Of a stretch of DNA of 64,000 bases, positions 44,533-52,832 are shown piece after piece; within the stretch, counting starts at the first letter, position 1, and every line of letters begins with the position of its first letter. Made by a program: the position numbers and the translations under genes. This DNA is from Candidatus Accumulibacter conexus (lineage in GTDB: Bacteria > Pseudomonadota > Gammaproteobacteria > Burkholderiales > Rhodocyclaceae). Location: NCBI GenBank assembly GCA_017592775.1, contig JAGFNJ010000017.1:21747-85746 (forward strand). The letters are read 5' to 3'. Under the pieces are notes generated by a model. The model had not been told where the DNA came from and ran no database searches. It was given only the letters and a program-made list of their open reading frames with translations.

Positions 44533-45672
44533 TCACCGTGGGTAAGCGATCTCGACCGCATAGATCTCCGGCAGGTGGCGTGCCAGCACGTCCCAGTGCG
44601 CGCCCTCGTCGCGGCTGAACCACAACTCGCCGCTCGTCGTTCCGAAGTACAGCCCGACGGCATCGGCACGGTCGGCGCACATCGCCTGCCGTTTCACCGT
44701 CCACCAGGCCTGCTCGCGCGGCATGCCCTGGTCCTGACGTTCCCACGAGTCGCCACCGTCGCGCGTGACATGGACCGCCGGCCGGCCGCCCGGGCTGGTG
44801 CGCGGCCAGACGTCCGAAGCGTCCATCGGCAGCACCCAGGCCACCCGGTCGTCGCGCGGATGCACGACCAGCGGGAAGCCGATGTCGCCGACATCCTGCG
44901 GCATCGTTGCGCCGATCCGCCGCCAGCGTGTGTCGGGACGGTCGAGCCGGTAGATGCCGCAATGGTTCTGCTGGTAGAGCCGGTCCGGATTGCCTGGGCA
45001 CAGGCGCATGCAGTGCGGGTCGTGGAAGCCGATGTTGCCCGGATCGAAACCCTCGACCACCGCCATGCCATCGACCAGCGGCGCAAAGCTCTGCCCACCG
45101 TCGGTCGACTCGTGCACGCCGCCGCCCGACATCGCGAAGTACAGGTGCTGCGGGTCGCGCGGATCGACGATGATCGAATGCAGCTTCGGCCCGTCAGGCG
45201 TGCCGTCCTGCTCCGTGCCGAACCACTCGCGGTAGCGCGGATCGTCGTTGATGCACGAGAACGGCGTCCAGGTGTCGCCGCCATCGGCGGAGCGGAACAG
45301 TCCCTGCGGCGAGGTGCCGGCGTACCAGACGCCGGGCTCGCTGGCGTGCGCCGGCGCCAGCCAGAAGGTATGGTCGACGCTGCGCGCCGCGAGGCCGTTC
45401 GTCGCCGGACCGAAGGCCGGCGGCTTCGTCGCTTCCTTCCAGGTCTGGCCAAGGTCGGTCGAGCGTAAGATCGTCGGCCCCAGGTGGCCGGTCTTCGCCG
45501 CCGCCAACAGGGTGCGGCCGTCGCGCGCATCGAGCGCGAGGTGGTTGATGACGTGGCCGAGGAAATGCGGGCCATCGGCGCGCCACGACCGGCGTGCCGC
45601 ATCGCCGTGAAAAAGCCAGGCGCCCTTGCGCGTCGCCACCAGCAGTACCGGATTCGCTTCCTTGTCCGTCAT
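44533..45672 (-). CDS. BNR/sialidase-like beta-propeller protein
   Basis: The ATG at 45672 gives 379 residues, MTDKEANPVLLVATRKGAWL. Several BNR (Asp-box) repeats are visible: RSTDLGQTWKEA, RSADGGDTWTPF, ESTDGGQSFAPL, TRDGGDSWERQ and SRDEGAHWDVL. The protein is a cytoplasmic beta-propeller (no signal peptide). Sialidase activity is unproven; the catalytic arginine triad cannot be assigned. I recall this gene beside a MoaD/ThiS gene in other proteobacteria, which suggests a functional link. Confidence 0.85.
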   Translation of the reverse strand: MTDKEANPVLLVATRKGAWLFHGDAARRSWRADGPHFLGHVINHLALDARDGRTLLAAAKTGHLGPTILRSTDLGQTWKEATKPPAFGPATNGLAARSVDHTFWLAPAHASEPGVWYAGTSPQGLFRSADGGDTWTPFSCINDDPRYREWFGTEQDGTPDGPKLHSIIVDPRDPQHLYFAMSGGGVHESTDGGQSFAPLVDGMAVVEGFDPGNIGFHDPHCMRLCPGNPDRLYQQNHCGIYRLDRPDTRWRRIGATMPQDVGDIGFPLVVHPRDDRVAWVLPMDASDVWPRTSPGGRPAVHVTRDGGDSWERQDQGMPREQAWWTVKRQAMCADRADAVGLYFGTTSGELWFSRDEGAHWDVLARHLPEIYAVEIAYPR

Positions 45673-45774
45673 CCCACGTTCCTTTCCAGCATCGCCAACG
45701 CTGCCACCGCCGCTGCCACCATGTCGCAGCAAAGGGACGCGACCCTCAGCCCGCGCTGCCCGTCATCGACCTGC

Positions 45775-46230
45775 TCACACCGCGTCCGGCCCGGCCTCGC
45801 ACAGTTCCCTGAGCGCCGCCAGGGCTTTCGGCCAGGCATCGCGCAGGTAGTCCTCGAACTCCGGCGAGGTGTCGCATTCGACCGACACCTCGGTCGCGCC
45901 GTCGACGTCGCGGAAACGGTAGTTCTCGAAAGCCGGGCCCCAGGCCTTGACGGCGGCGCTGTCGGTGTCTTCGACGCCGTCCTGGATGATACCCAGGTGG
46001 CGGATCGAAATGAACTCGTGCAACCGGTTCGCCGCGATCTGCGCCACCATGCCGCCGCCTTCGGGCGACAGGAAGCGGATGCGCGCGCCCTCATCCCAGG
46101 ATCCCTCGTAGTACGAGCCGGCGCAGAAAGGTCGTGTCCACACGCGGTAGGTGGGTTCGTCGAGCATCGCGCGCCAGACGTGTGGCCGCGTCGCCTGGAT
46201 GCGTACCGAGAATTCGAGTTTCGTGCTCAT
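45775..46230 (-). CDS. SRPBCC (START/AHSA1-like) domain protein
   Basis: The 151-residue protein begins MSTKLEFSVRIQATRPHVWR and shows AHSA1-type features: MLDEPTYRVWTRPFCAGSYY, EGSWDEGARIRFL and a C-terminal long helix (EFEDYLRDAWPKALAALREL). The fold binds hydrophobic ligands. It follows a decayed YCII-family gene on the same strand, a pair often found together. The specific ligand is unknown. Confidence 0.85.
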   Translation of the reverse strand: MSTKLEFSVRIQATRPHVWRAMLDEPTYRVWTRPFCAGSYYEGSWDEGARIRFLSPEGGGMVAQIAANRLHEFISIRHLGIIQDGVEDTDSAAVKAWGPAFENYRFRDVDGATEVSVECDTSPEFEDYLRDAWPKALAALRELCEAGPDAV

Positions 46231-46303
46231 GGCCGGCCCGCCCGCGGACACGCCGTCGCATCGTTGGTTTCGCGTCCTGGATTCGTCATGTCGATCTCCC
46301 CAC

Positions 46304-46569
46304 TCAGTCCCGGTGTACGTTGGCGAGCGTCCGGAAGCGGTCGATCGCCCCGCTCGGCGCCAGCTCATCGCGTGCGCAATGGGGGCGCGCCTCAGTCCCG
46401 ACGGTGCAGCCCTCGCCGAAGCGATCGGGAAAATGCATCGACCAGTTCTACAGCCACTTCGCGAGACCGCATCTGAATGATCGTCCAGCCGGCGATCAGT
46501 TCCCCGGGTCTCGACAAAGGGGCCGTCAACGATGTTGCGCTCCTGACCCCTGTGGTGCACGCGCCAGCC
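46304..46569 (-). pseudogene. YCII/DGPF-family gene remnant with frameshifts
   Basis: Three consecutive reading frames together reproduce a YCII-like protein: GWRVHHRGQERNIVDGPFVE (46504–46569), then GELIAGWTIIQMRSREVAVE (to about 46445), then HFPDRFGEGCTV…APSGAIDRFRTL ending at 46304. The N-terminal third is missing or unrecognisable. At least two frameshifts make it non-functional. Confidence 0.65.
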
Positions 46570-46629
46570 TTCGCGCGGCGGTCGATCATCCCGCCCAGCA
46601 GCCGTACCTGCAAACGGCCGCGCGGCAGC

Positions 46630-47038
46630 GCACGCCGAAACTCGACCCACCCCGCGAAGCGCGCTGGCGCCCTACTACGCCGAACTCGGCATCGACCCCA
46701 CCGACAACCCTGCGGGCCGCGGCCGCCTGCCGTTCAGCAACGACGTTGCCGACCTCGTCGCTCCCCTCGCGCCGCGCATCGTGCGTTCTCATTCATGGGC
46801 CGCCCGGCGCGCGGCATCGAGAATCGCCTGATGCGCGAACTGGGAGCGCTCAGCGACCTGCCGCCGGAATTCCCGCTCGCCAGCGGCGCGCTCGGGCCGT
46901 TGCGGGCAATGGCCGAGGTGCTGGGGCCGGGGGGATTTCTCATCGTTCTGGGCAGGCGAGCGCGTTGCCGCAATCACGGAGGAATCCGCGACAAAGCTGA
47001 CGCGACGATTGGCAGGAGGCGCGCCGGTCGCCGCGTAG
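46630..47038 (+). pseudogene. nitronate monooxygenase (2-nitropropane dioxygenase) remnant
   Basis: LDPPREARWR, then in another frame ALAPYYAELGIDPTDNPAGR and SNDVADLVAPLAPRIV, correspond to the N-terminal third of NPD-type flavoproteins. The frame then jumps to the C-terminal part, FMGRPARGIENRLMRELGAL and LASGALGPLRAMAEVLG. A further shift gives FWAGERVAAITEESATKLTR…GGAPVAA and a stop at 47038. About 190 central residues (the FMN site) are deleted. Confidence 0.65.
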
Positions 47039-47177
47039 CGTCAGCGAATCGGACGGCTGGTCGGACTCAACGGACGTCCACCCGGCAAGCAATGAACGGC
47101 CGTCCAGAGCATGAACCCTCGCAGTGGCCACCTTCGCTGCGGTGAACGTGGGCTGAGAGTGGCGCGCCACACACCAC

Positions 47178-47202
47178 GCGAAAATCCCGCCGAAGCGGGA
47201 TT
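47178..47202 (-). terminator. terminator of the PEP-CTERM gene
   Basis: AAATCCCGC-CGAA-GCGGGATTT forms a 9-bp stem (47181–47202). On the minus strand it ends in GGGATTTTCGC, giving a short U-run. It lies 30 bp past the minus-strand stop at 47232. Confidence 0.7.
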
Positions 47203-47231
47203 TGCGCGTCAAGCGTCCGCGACGGAACGAA

Positions 47232-48047
47232 TCAGGCGCGCTGGCGACGCGCCAGCCCCATTGATGCCAGCGCCACGCCCAGCAGGGTCAGGCTCATCGG
47301 TTCGGGAAGATCGACCGGAGCGAAGGTGTCGCGGAACTCCCAGGAGATCACGTCATGGTTGGCAGCGGCCGCGCCGGTACCCGAGGTGAAACCGACAAAG
47401 GCGTTGGGAGTCCCCAGCACGGCGGCCAGATCGACGTTGTACGAGAGCAGCGACGCCGCCGGACGGGCGTTCGTCCCGCTCAAGCGTACTTCCAGTTGAT
47501 CGGTGTTGCCGTCGTAATCGATCCAGGCAAACAGGTCGGCCCCCGAATCCAGCGTCACGGGCAGGGCCGTGTTGAGCGCCACCGAAGTGACGCTGCCGTT
47601 GAGGTCGATACCGACATGGTTGTCGCTGTTGCCATCGCCGCCACCATTGTTCCAGTTGTCGAATTCAATGCCGACGCTGTTCGACAAACCAAGGTAACCA
47701 ATGCCGCCACCAATGCCGCCAGCGGTATTCGAGACGGTCTGTACAACGAAAACCAGGCCGTCGGCGCCGCCGGCCTGCTGGCCATTGAAGTTGAAGGCAA
47801 ACTTGGTGCTGAACGACACATTGGCCCCGAGCGTGACCGCTGTGGTGCTGAAGGCAGAGCCGGCCTGACTGAACTGGGAGGGAGTCACCCGCAGCACGCT
47901 GCGACTGCTCCCGTCCGTGGCACCGGCTGCAGCGTTGTTCAATTGCAGCCCGGCAAGCGAAGAAAAGTCGTTGAAAAGGATCGTCGTCGCCGAAGCGACC
48001 GGGGCGGCGAGGCACATGGCGAGCGCCAATGCGGAAATCCGGAACAT
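47232..48047 (-). CDS. PEP-CTERM protein with lectin-like domain
   Basis: The 271-residue protein has a signal peptide (MFRISALALAMCLAAPVASA), a beta-rich body resembling legume (L-type) lectin domains (SVGIEFDNWNNGGGDGNSDN, ADLFAWIDYDGNTDQLEV), and the sorting signal DLPEPMSLTLLGVALASMGL followed by ARRQRA. Such proteins are processed by an exosortase and released to the cell surface or extracellular matrix, as in floc-forming bacteria. No exosortase gene is in the window. It is a single gene with its own terminator. Confidence 0.88.
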   Translation of the reverse strand: MFRISALALAMCLAAPVASATTILFNDFSSLAGLQLNNAAAGATDGSSRSVLRVTPSQFSQAGSAFSTTAVTLGANVSFSTKFAFNFNGQQAGGADGLVFVVQTVSNTAGGIGGGIGYLGLSNSVGIEFDNWNNGGGDGNSDNHVGIDLNGSVTSVALNTALPVTLDSGADLFAWIDYDGNTDQLEVRLSGTNARPAASLLSYNVDLAAVLGTPNAFVGFTSGTGAAAANHDVISWEFRDTFAPVDLPEPMSLTLLGVALASMGLARRQRA

Positions 48048-48214
48048 GGGGGCGTCTCCTGTTGGTTGAAGTCACACCAACCAAAGCAAACAACGTGCCA
48101 CACTATATTTTGCAATGAGTTGGAGCATTCCCGTCGTTCGGCCAGACGGACGCTGTAAATTTCTTCGACAGCAGCAGGTCGCCGACGCGGCCAGAAAGCT
48201 GCTTCGCCAGGCTC

Positions 48215-48532
48215 ATGGCCAAGGAAGCACTCCGCGACGCGAGCGGCACCGAACTCGACGACCTTGGGTCTCCCTCGCAAACGCCGCCCGCCCCATGGAC
48301 CATGCGCGCGCAGCTCATGGCCACCCTGCGCGAAAGCATCACCAAAGCCGGATGGATCCAGGCGCAAGCGACGGAGCGACTCGGCAGCGCGTCATCGCGC
48401 GTTTCCGGCCTGAAGCGCAACAAGGACGACACATCCGGTCGTGCCATGCCGATGACGGTCGGCACTCAGGGAGGACAGCGTGTCGAAAGAGCGGTCGGCT
48501 GCGCGAGTCGCAGGATCGATCGAGCGGGTTGA
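48215..48532 (+). CDS. XRE-type HTH protein, C-terminus degenerate
   Basis: The frame begins MAKEALRDASGTELDDLGSP, then MRAQLMATLRESITKAGWIQ and AQATERLGSASSRVSGLKRN. This resembles HigA/XRE-type antitoxins (usually LTQAEAAxxLGVxQPRVSxLxRGK). The helix-turn-helix ends normally, but the expected C-terminal dimerisation part is replaced by unrelated sequence after residue 70. No toxin gene adjoins. It is probably a decaying antitoxin. The rest of the 48048–48604 interval shows no other gene. Confidence 0.5.
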   Translation: MAKEALRDASGTELDDLGSPSQTPPAPWTMRAQLMATLRESITKAGWIQAQATERLGSASSRVSGLKRNKDDTSGRAMPMTVGTQGGQRVERAVGCASRRIDRAG

Positions 48533-48604
48533 CGAAGCGGAGCGCGAGCCGTGCCTCGATGACGACCGCCGGGCGCAGCGCGCCACCGCCCCGCGGTCGT
48601 CGGA

Positions 48605-49939
48605 TCAGCGATCGCCCAGCGGCACGTAGGCGCGCACCGGCTCGCCGATGTAACGCTGGCGCGGCCGCGCGATGTGCTGGTCGGAGGCTTCGATCATCTC
48701 CTTCCACTGGGCAATCCAGCCGATCGAGCGGCCGAGCGCGAAGAGCGAAGGGAACATCGCGGTCGGGAAGCCGATCGCGCGCAGCATGATTCCCGAGTAG
48801 AAGTCCACATTCGGAAACAGCTTGCGCTCGATGAAGTACTCGTCCTCGAGGGCGATCCGTTCGAGTTCGAGCGCCAGTGCGAACAGCGGCTCGTCCTCCT
48901 TGCCCAGTTCGGCCAGCACCTCGTGGCACGATTCGCGCAGCACCGCCGCCCGCGGATCGTAGTTCTTGTAGACCCGGTGGCCGAAGCCGGTCAGCCGGAA
49001 GGGATCATTGCGGTCCTTGGCGCGGTTGATGTAGAGCGGGATGCGGTCCTTGCTGCCGATCTCCTCGAGCATGTTCACCACCGCCTCGTTCGCTCCGCCG
49101 TGGTCCGGCCCCCACAGCGCGGTGATGCCGGCGGCGACGCAGGCATAGGGATTGGCGCGGCTCGAACCGGCGATGCGCACCGTCGCCGTCGAGGCGTTCT
49201 GTTCGTGATCGGCATGCAGGACGAGAAAACGGTTGATCGCGCGCGCCAGCACCGGGCTGACCACGTATTCCTCGGTCGGAACGCCGAACGCCATGCGCAG
49301 GAAGTTCTCGGCGTAGCCGAGATCGTTGCGCGGATGGAGGAAAGGGCGTCCGAGCGAGTACTTGAACGCCATCGCGCAGATCGTCGGCATCTTGGCGATC
49401 AGACGGTGCGTCGCCACCATGCGCGCTTCCGGGTCGGTGATGTCGATGCGGTCGTGATAGAAGGCGCTGAGCGCCCCGACCGTGCCGACCATCACCGCCA
49501 TCGGGTGAGCATCGCGGCGGAAGCCCTCGAAGAAGCGCTTGAACTGCTCGTGCACCATGCTGTGATGCACGATCAGTTCCTTGAAACCGGCCAGTTCCGC
49601 GGCCGACGGCAGCTTGCTGTAGAGCAGGAGATAGCAGACCTCGAGGAAATCGGCGTGCGCCGCCAGATCCTCGATCGGGTAGCCGCGGTGCAGCAGGACC
49701 CCAGCGTCGCCATCGATGTAGGTGATCGCCGAATCGCAACTGGCGGTCGACATGAAGCCCGGGTCGTAAGTCAGGTAGCCCGTCTCGGCATAGAGGCGCC
49801 GGACGTCGATCAGCTTCGGACCGTGGGTGCCGCCGAGGACGGGCAGCTCGTACTGCTTCCCGTCGGCTTGGAAGACGATGCGCACCTTCTCACCTTCCAC
49901 CGGCGGCGTGACTTTCAGATCGGGAAGTTCGCGTTGCAT
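48605..49939 (-). CDS. gltA: citrate synthase
   Basis: The ATG at 49939 (AAGGAGG 7 nt upstream) gives 444 residues. This is the long Gram-negative type II enzyme. Active-site regions are [20 protein letters not shown] (His), [20 protein letters not shown] (His) and [16 protein letters not shown], with the late Asp in NVDFYSG. It condenses acetyl-CoA and oxaloacetate at the entry to the TCA cycle and is normally allosterically inhibited by NADH in this type. It is monocistronic. In an Accumulibacter-like organism it would act in both anaerobic and aerobic phases. Confidence 0.97.
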   Translation of the reverse strand: MQRELPDLKVTPPVEGEKVRIVFQADGKQYELPVLGGTHGPKLIDVRRLYAETGYLTYDPGFMSTASCDSAITYIDGDAGVLLHRGYPIEDLAAHADFLEVCYLLLYSKLPSAAELAGFKELIVHHSMVHEQFKRFFEGFRRDAHPMAVMVGTVGALSAFYHDRIDITDPEARMVATHRLIAKMPTICAMAFKYSLGRPFLHPRNDLGYAENFLRMAFGVPTEEYVVSPVLARAINRFLVLHADHEQNASTATVRIAGSSRANPYACVAAGITALWGPDHGGANEAVVNMLEEIGSKDRIPLYINRAKDRNDPFRLTGFGHRVYKNYDPRAAVLRESCHEVLAELGKEDEPLFALALELERIALEDEYFIERKLFPNVDFYSGIMLRAIGFPTAMFPSLFALGRSIGWIAQWKEMIEASDQHIARPRQRYIGEPVRAYVPLGDR

Positions 49940-50221
49940 GTCCGGGCCTCCTTGCTGCGTGCAGCTCGTGGTCACTCGCTGGTGCGGCGCCCGCCTGGAG
50001 AAACGATCCTGTCGTCTGGCGTCCGCCCCCGCATCGTTCGGTCCTCTCGCGAATCGTCCCGGGGTTGGCCGATCCGGTGGCTCCGCGGCCAGTATAGGCA
50101 GCCGCGGCGAGCGGCGTCAATGCCGCCAGCAACGGCCAGAGACCGCCTGGGCGCCTCGACGGACACACAGGGCCGCTTCGCGAGACTGCGGCCAGATCTT
50201 TCCCAGGAAACGATTGTTAGA

Positions 50222-50238
50222 TATAATTTCCATGGAAA
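50222..50238 (+). promoter_or_regulatory. -10 box and palindromic operator of the Xre/RES module
   Basis: A perfect TATAAT (50222–50227) is directly followed by the 12-bp palindrome TTTCCATGGAAA (50227–50238), which covers the expected start site. The AAGGAG ribosome site begins at its right edge. The palindrome is well placed for autorepression by the antitoxin. Confidence 0.6.
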
Positions 50239-50248
50239 GGAGAACGAG

Positions 50249-50629
50249 ATGCCCCGAATCAGCATTCAGGCGGCCAGCAGGGCCGAGCCAGCGGCCGTCC
50301 TGAGCAAGGCGGTGACGCGCGCCGCCGATCATCTGCACATCCCGCGCTCGCTGCTGGCCCGGGTGCTCGGCATCAGCGCGGCCACGGTCAGCCGACTGTA
50401 CTCCGGCGCCTACCAGCTCGACGAGAAGCGCAAGGAGTGGGAGCTGGCGGTATTGTTCGTCCGCGCTTTCCGCTCGCTCGACTCCATCGTCGGTGAACAG
50501 GAAACCGCCTGCAAGTGGCTCGCCAGCAACAACCGCGGGCTCAACGGTCGCCCCGTGGACCTCATCGCCAACACCGAAGGACTGGTCCGTGTCGTCCATT
50601 ACCTGGACGCCTCCCGCAGTCTCGTCTGA
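50249..50629 (+). CDS. Xre/MbcA/ParS-type antitoxin
   Basis: The 126-residue protein begins MPRISIQAASRAEPAAVLSK. A helix-turn-helix spans about 25–60 (LHIPRSLLARVLGISAATVS), and the C-terminal Xre-MbcA-ParS toxin-binding domain reads WLASNNRGLNGRPVDLIANT, then GLVRVVHYLDA. This domain pairs with RES toxins, one of which follows with a 41-nt overlap. AAGGAG lies 6 nt before the ATG. Confidence 0.92.
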   Translation: MPRISIQAASRAEPAAVLSKAVTRAADHLHIPRSLLARVLGISAATVSRLYSGAYQLDEKRKEWELAVLFVRAFRSLDSIVGEQETACKWLASNNRGLNGRPVDLIANTEGLVRVVHYLDASRSLV

Positions 50630-51314
50630 GGCGCACGACTGGCGCGGCTGGGTCTGGCGGATCGTCGAGGCGCAGCATGTGGCGGCGACGATGAAGATCG
50701 TCGACGACGCCGCCGAGCAGGAAGTCCTCGAGTCGCTGCTCGAAGCCAGCAAGCCGGCGCTCCCCGCTGCGGCCAGCGAACTCGACTACCTCCTGGCGAC
50801 CCCCTTTCGCTATCCGCCGCCGGCACATGGCTCGCGCTTCCGCGCCATCACCGATCCCGGCGTCTTCTACGGCGCCGCAACGGTGCGCACCGCCTGCGCC
50901 GAACTCGGCTACTGGCGCTGGCGTTTCCTGCAGGATGCCGAAGACCTCGAGCGCATCGGCCCGGTCGCCCACACCGCTTTCCGCGCCGAGCTGCGCACGA
51001 CGGCCGTCGACCTGCGCGACGACCCCTTCCGGACCGACGCCGCTGCCTGGACGCACCCCAGCGACTACGCCGCGACGCAGTCCTTCGCCCGGGTCGCGCG
51101 CGACGCCGGCGTCGGCGCCGTCATCTACCGCTCGGTGCGGGCAGCCGAGCCGAGCTGGTGCCTCGCCGTCCTGACGCCGGCGGCATTCGCCGGCAGGAAG
51201 CCGCATCCGGCCGTGCAAAGCTGGTGGCTGGTGGTCCATCGCGCCGAGGTCATCTGGCGGCGCGATCACGAGCTGATCACGCTGGCGATGCCCTGCCCGG
51301 CGACGACGCCGTAG
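50589..51314 (+). CDS. RES-domain toxin (NAD+ phosphorylase family)
   Basis: A GTG at 50589 gives 241 residues, (M)SSITWTPPAVSSEAHDWRGW, matching the usual RES toxin opening. The RES core is HGSRFRAITDPGVFYGAATV with R83/R85, Y94 and E105, then RAAEPSWCLAVL. RES toxins deplete NAD by phosphorolysis. It overlaps the antitoxin gene by 41 nt, typical of this module. A start further upstream in the frame is unnecessary. Confidence 0.88.
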   Translation: MSSITWTPPAVSSEAHDWRGWVWRIVEAQHVAATMKIVDDAAEQEVLESLLEASKPALPAAASELDYLLATPFRYPPPAHGSRFRAITDPGVFYGAATVRTACAELGYWRWRFLQDAEDLERIGPVAHTAFRAELRTTAVDLRDDPFRTDAAAWTHPSDYAATQSFARVARDAGVGAVIYRSVRAAEPSWCLAVLTPAAFAGRKPHPAVQSWWLVVHRAEVIWRRDHELITLAMPCPATTP

Positions 51315-51557
51315 CCGCTGCCAGCAGGCCGGCGCCAGATGACACAAATGTAATCTCCGGGTCAGCTTGCTGTCGGGCTGTCCCGCGCAGAATGCGGGCT
51401 GCGATCGCTGCGGCAATGGCCGGCGTCCAGGCGCGTGGCACCCGCCGAGCGGACGCCGCCTCGCCGGCAGGGGGTGCCGCCGGCGGCTCGTTGCCTGCCG
51501 GCAAAGCCAGGTGGTAGTCGCCCAGCTTCGCCAGTCCGGATCACCGCGGGAGATTGC

Positions 51558-52832
51558 ATGCGGCCAACGATTGTTCTTGCTCTGCTGTCCGTTCTCGGCC
51601 TGACGCCCGGCGCGGCGCTGTGCGCGTCTGCCGACGACGGCGCGCTCGGCCGGACGGCGGCCAGCCTGCTCGCCTTCGCCCGCGAGAGGAATCCCGAGTA
51701 TGCCGCGATGCGCTCCGAGGCCGACGCCGCCCGCGAACGCGCGACGGCTGCCGGCTCGCTGGCCGACCCGAAGTTCCGGATGGAGCTGCGCGACATCACC
51801 AAATCCGGCGAACAGAGCGCCACCCTCTCGCCGAGCGAAGTCGGCAGCACGCGCTACGTGCTGTCGCAGGATCTGCCGTGGTTCGGCAAGCGCGACCTGC
51901 AGCGGGAGATCGCCGAACTCGAGGCCGAAGGCGCCACCGGCAAGGCCAGGGGAAGCTGGTCGGAGATCGCGGCGCGGATCAAGGCGGCGCACGCCCAGCG
52001 CCACTACCTCTACCGCAACGAACGGCTGACGCGCGAGCTTCTCGACCTCAGCCTGCGGCTGGAGAAAGTGGCGCAGGCGCGCTACGCCGGCGGGCTCGCC
52101 GCGCAGCAGGACGTCATCCGCGCGCAGGTCGAGCAGACCGACCTGCGCGGCGAACTGCTGCAACTGGAAAACGAGAGCCGCCAGCTCAACGCCCGCCTGA
52201 ACTCCCTGCTCGCGCGCCCAAGCACGGCAGAACTCGCCACGCCGGCGGAACTGCCGCCGTTGCCGGCGGCCGCCAGACTCGATCCGGCGACACTGGAAGA
52301 GCGCGTGCGCACACGCAACCCCCTCCTCTTCAGCGAGGAGACGCGCGTCCGGGCCGCCGAGAAGAGCCGTGCGCTGGCGTACCGGAACCGCTACCCCGAC
52401 TTCACCGTCGGCTTTGGACCGATCCAGTACCAGAACTCGGTCAAGGAGTGGGAAGTGATGATCGAACTGAACATTCCGCTGCAGCAATCGGCGCGGCGCG
52501 CGCAGGAACGCGAATCGGAGGCGATGCTGTCGGCCGCCCGTTCACGCCAGGAGGCCGCCGCCAATCAGGTGCTTGCCGAACTCGCCGAGAATCTCGCCGG
52601 CATCGAGGCGGCGCGCCGGATCGAGACGCTGGCGACGGGCACCCTCCTGCCACAGGCCGAGCTGAGTTTCCGCTCGGCGCTGGCCGGCTACGAGACCGGC
52701 AAGGTCGACTTCGTGACGCTGCTCGAAGCACAGCGGCAGATGCGGCAGGCGCGACAGCGGCAGATCAAGGCGCAGAGCGAGGCGCAGGTACGGCTGGCCG
52801 AGATCGAAAGGCTGCTGGGGGAAGACCTGTGA
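51558..52832 (+). CDS. TolC-family outer-membrane protein of a copper efflux system (CusC-like)
   Basis: The 424-residue protein has a signal peptide (MRPTIVLALLSVLGLTPGAALCA) and two outer-membrane-efflux repeats, with YVLSQDLPWFGKRDLQREIA as the first-repeat hallmark and MIELNIPLQQSARRAQERES in the second. It lacks a lipobox. It forms the trimeric exit duct. GGGAGA precedes the ATG. It overlaps the adaptor gene by 4 nt (GTGA) and heads a three-gene RND operon. Confidence 0.88.
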   Translation: MRPTIVLALLSVLGLTPGAALCASADDGALGRTAASLLAFARERNPEYAAMRSEADAARERATAAGSLADPKFRMELRDITKSGEQSATLSPSEVGSTRYVLSQDLPWFGKRDLQREIAELEAEGATGKARGSWSEIAARIKAAHAQRHYLYRNERLTRELLDLSLRLEKVAQARYAGGLAAQQDVIRAQVEQTDLRGELLQLENESRQLNARLNSLLARPSTAELATPAELPPLPAAARLDPATLEERVRTRNPLLFSEETRVRAAEKSRALAYRNRYPDFTVGFGPIQYQNSVKEWEVMIELNIPLQQSARRAQERESEAMLSAARSRQEAAANQVLAELAENLAGIEAARRIETLATGTLLPQAELSFRSALAGYETGKVDFVTLLEAQRQMRQARQRQIKAQSEAQVRLAEIERLLGEDL

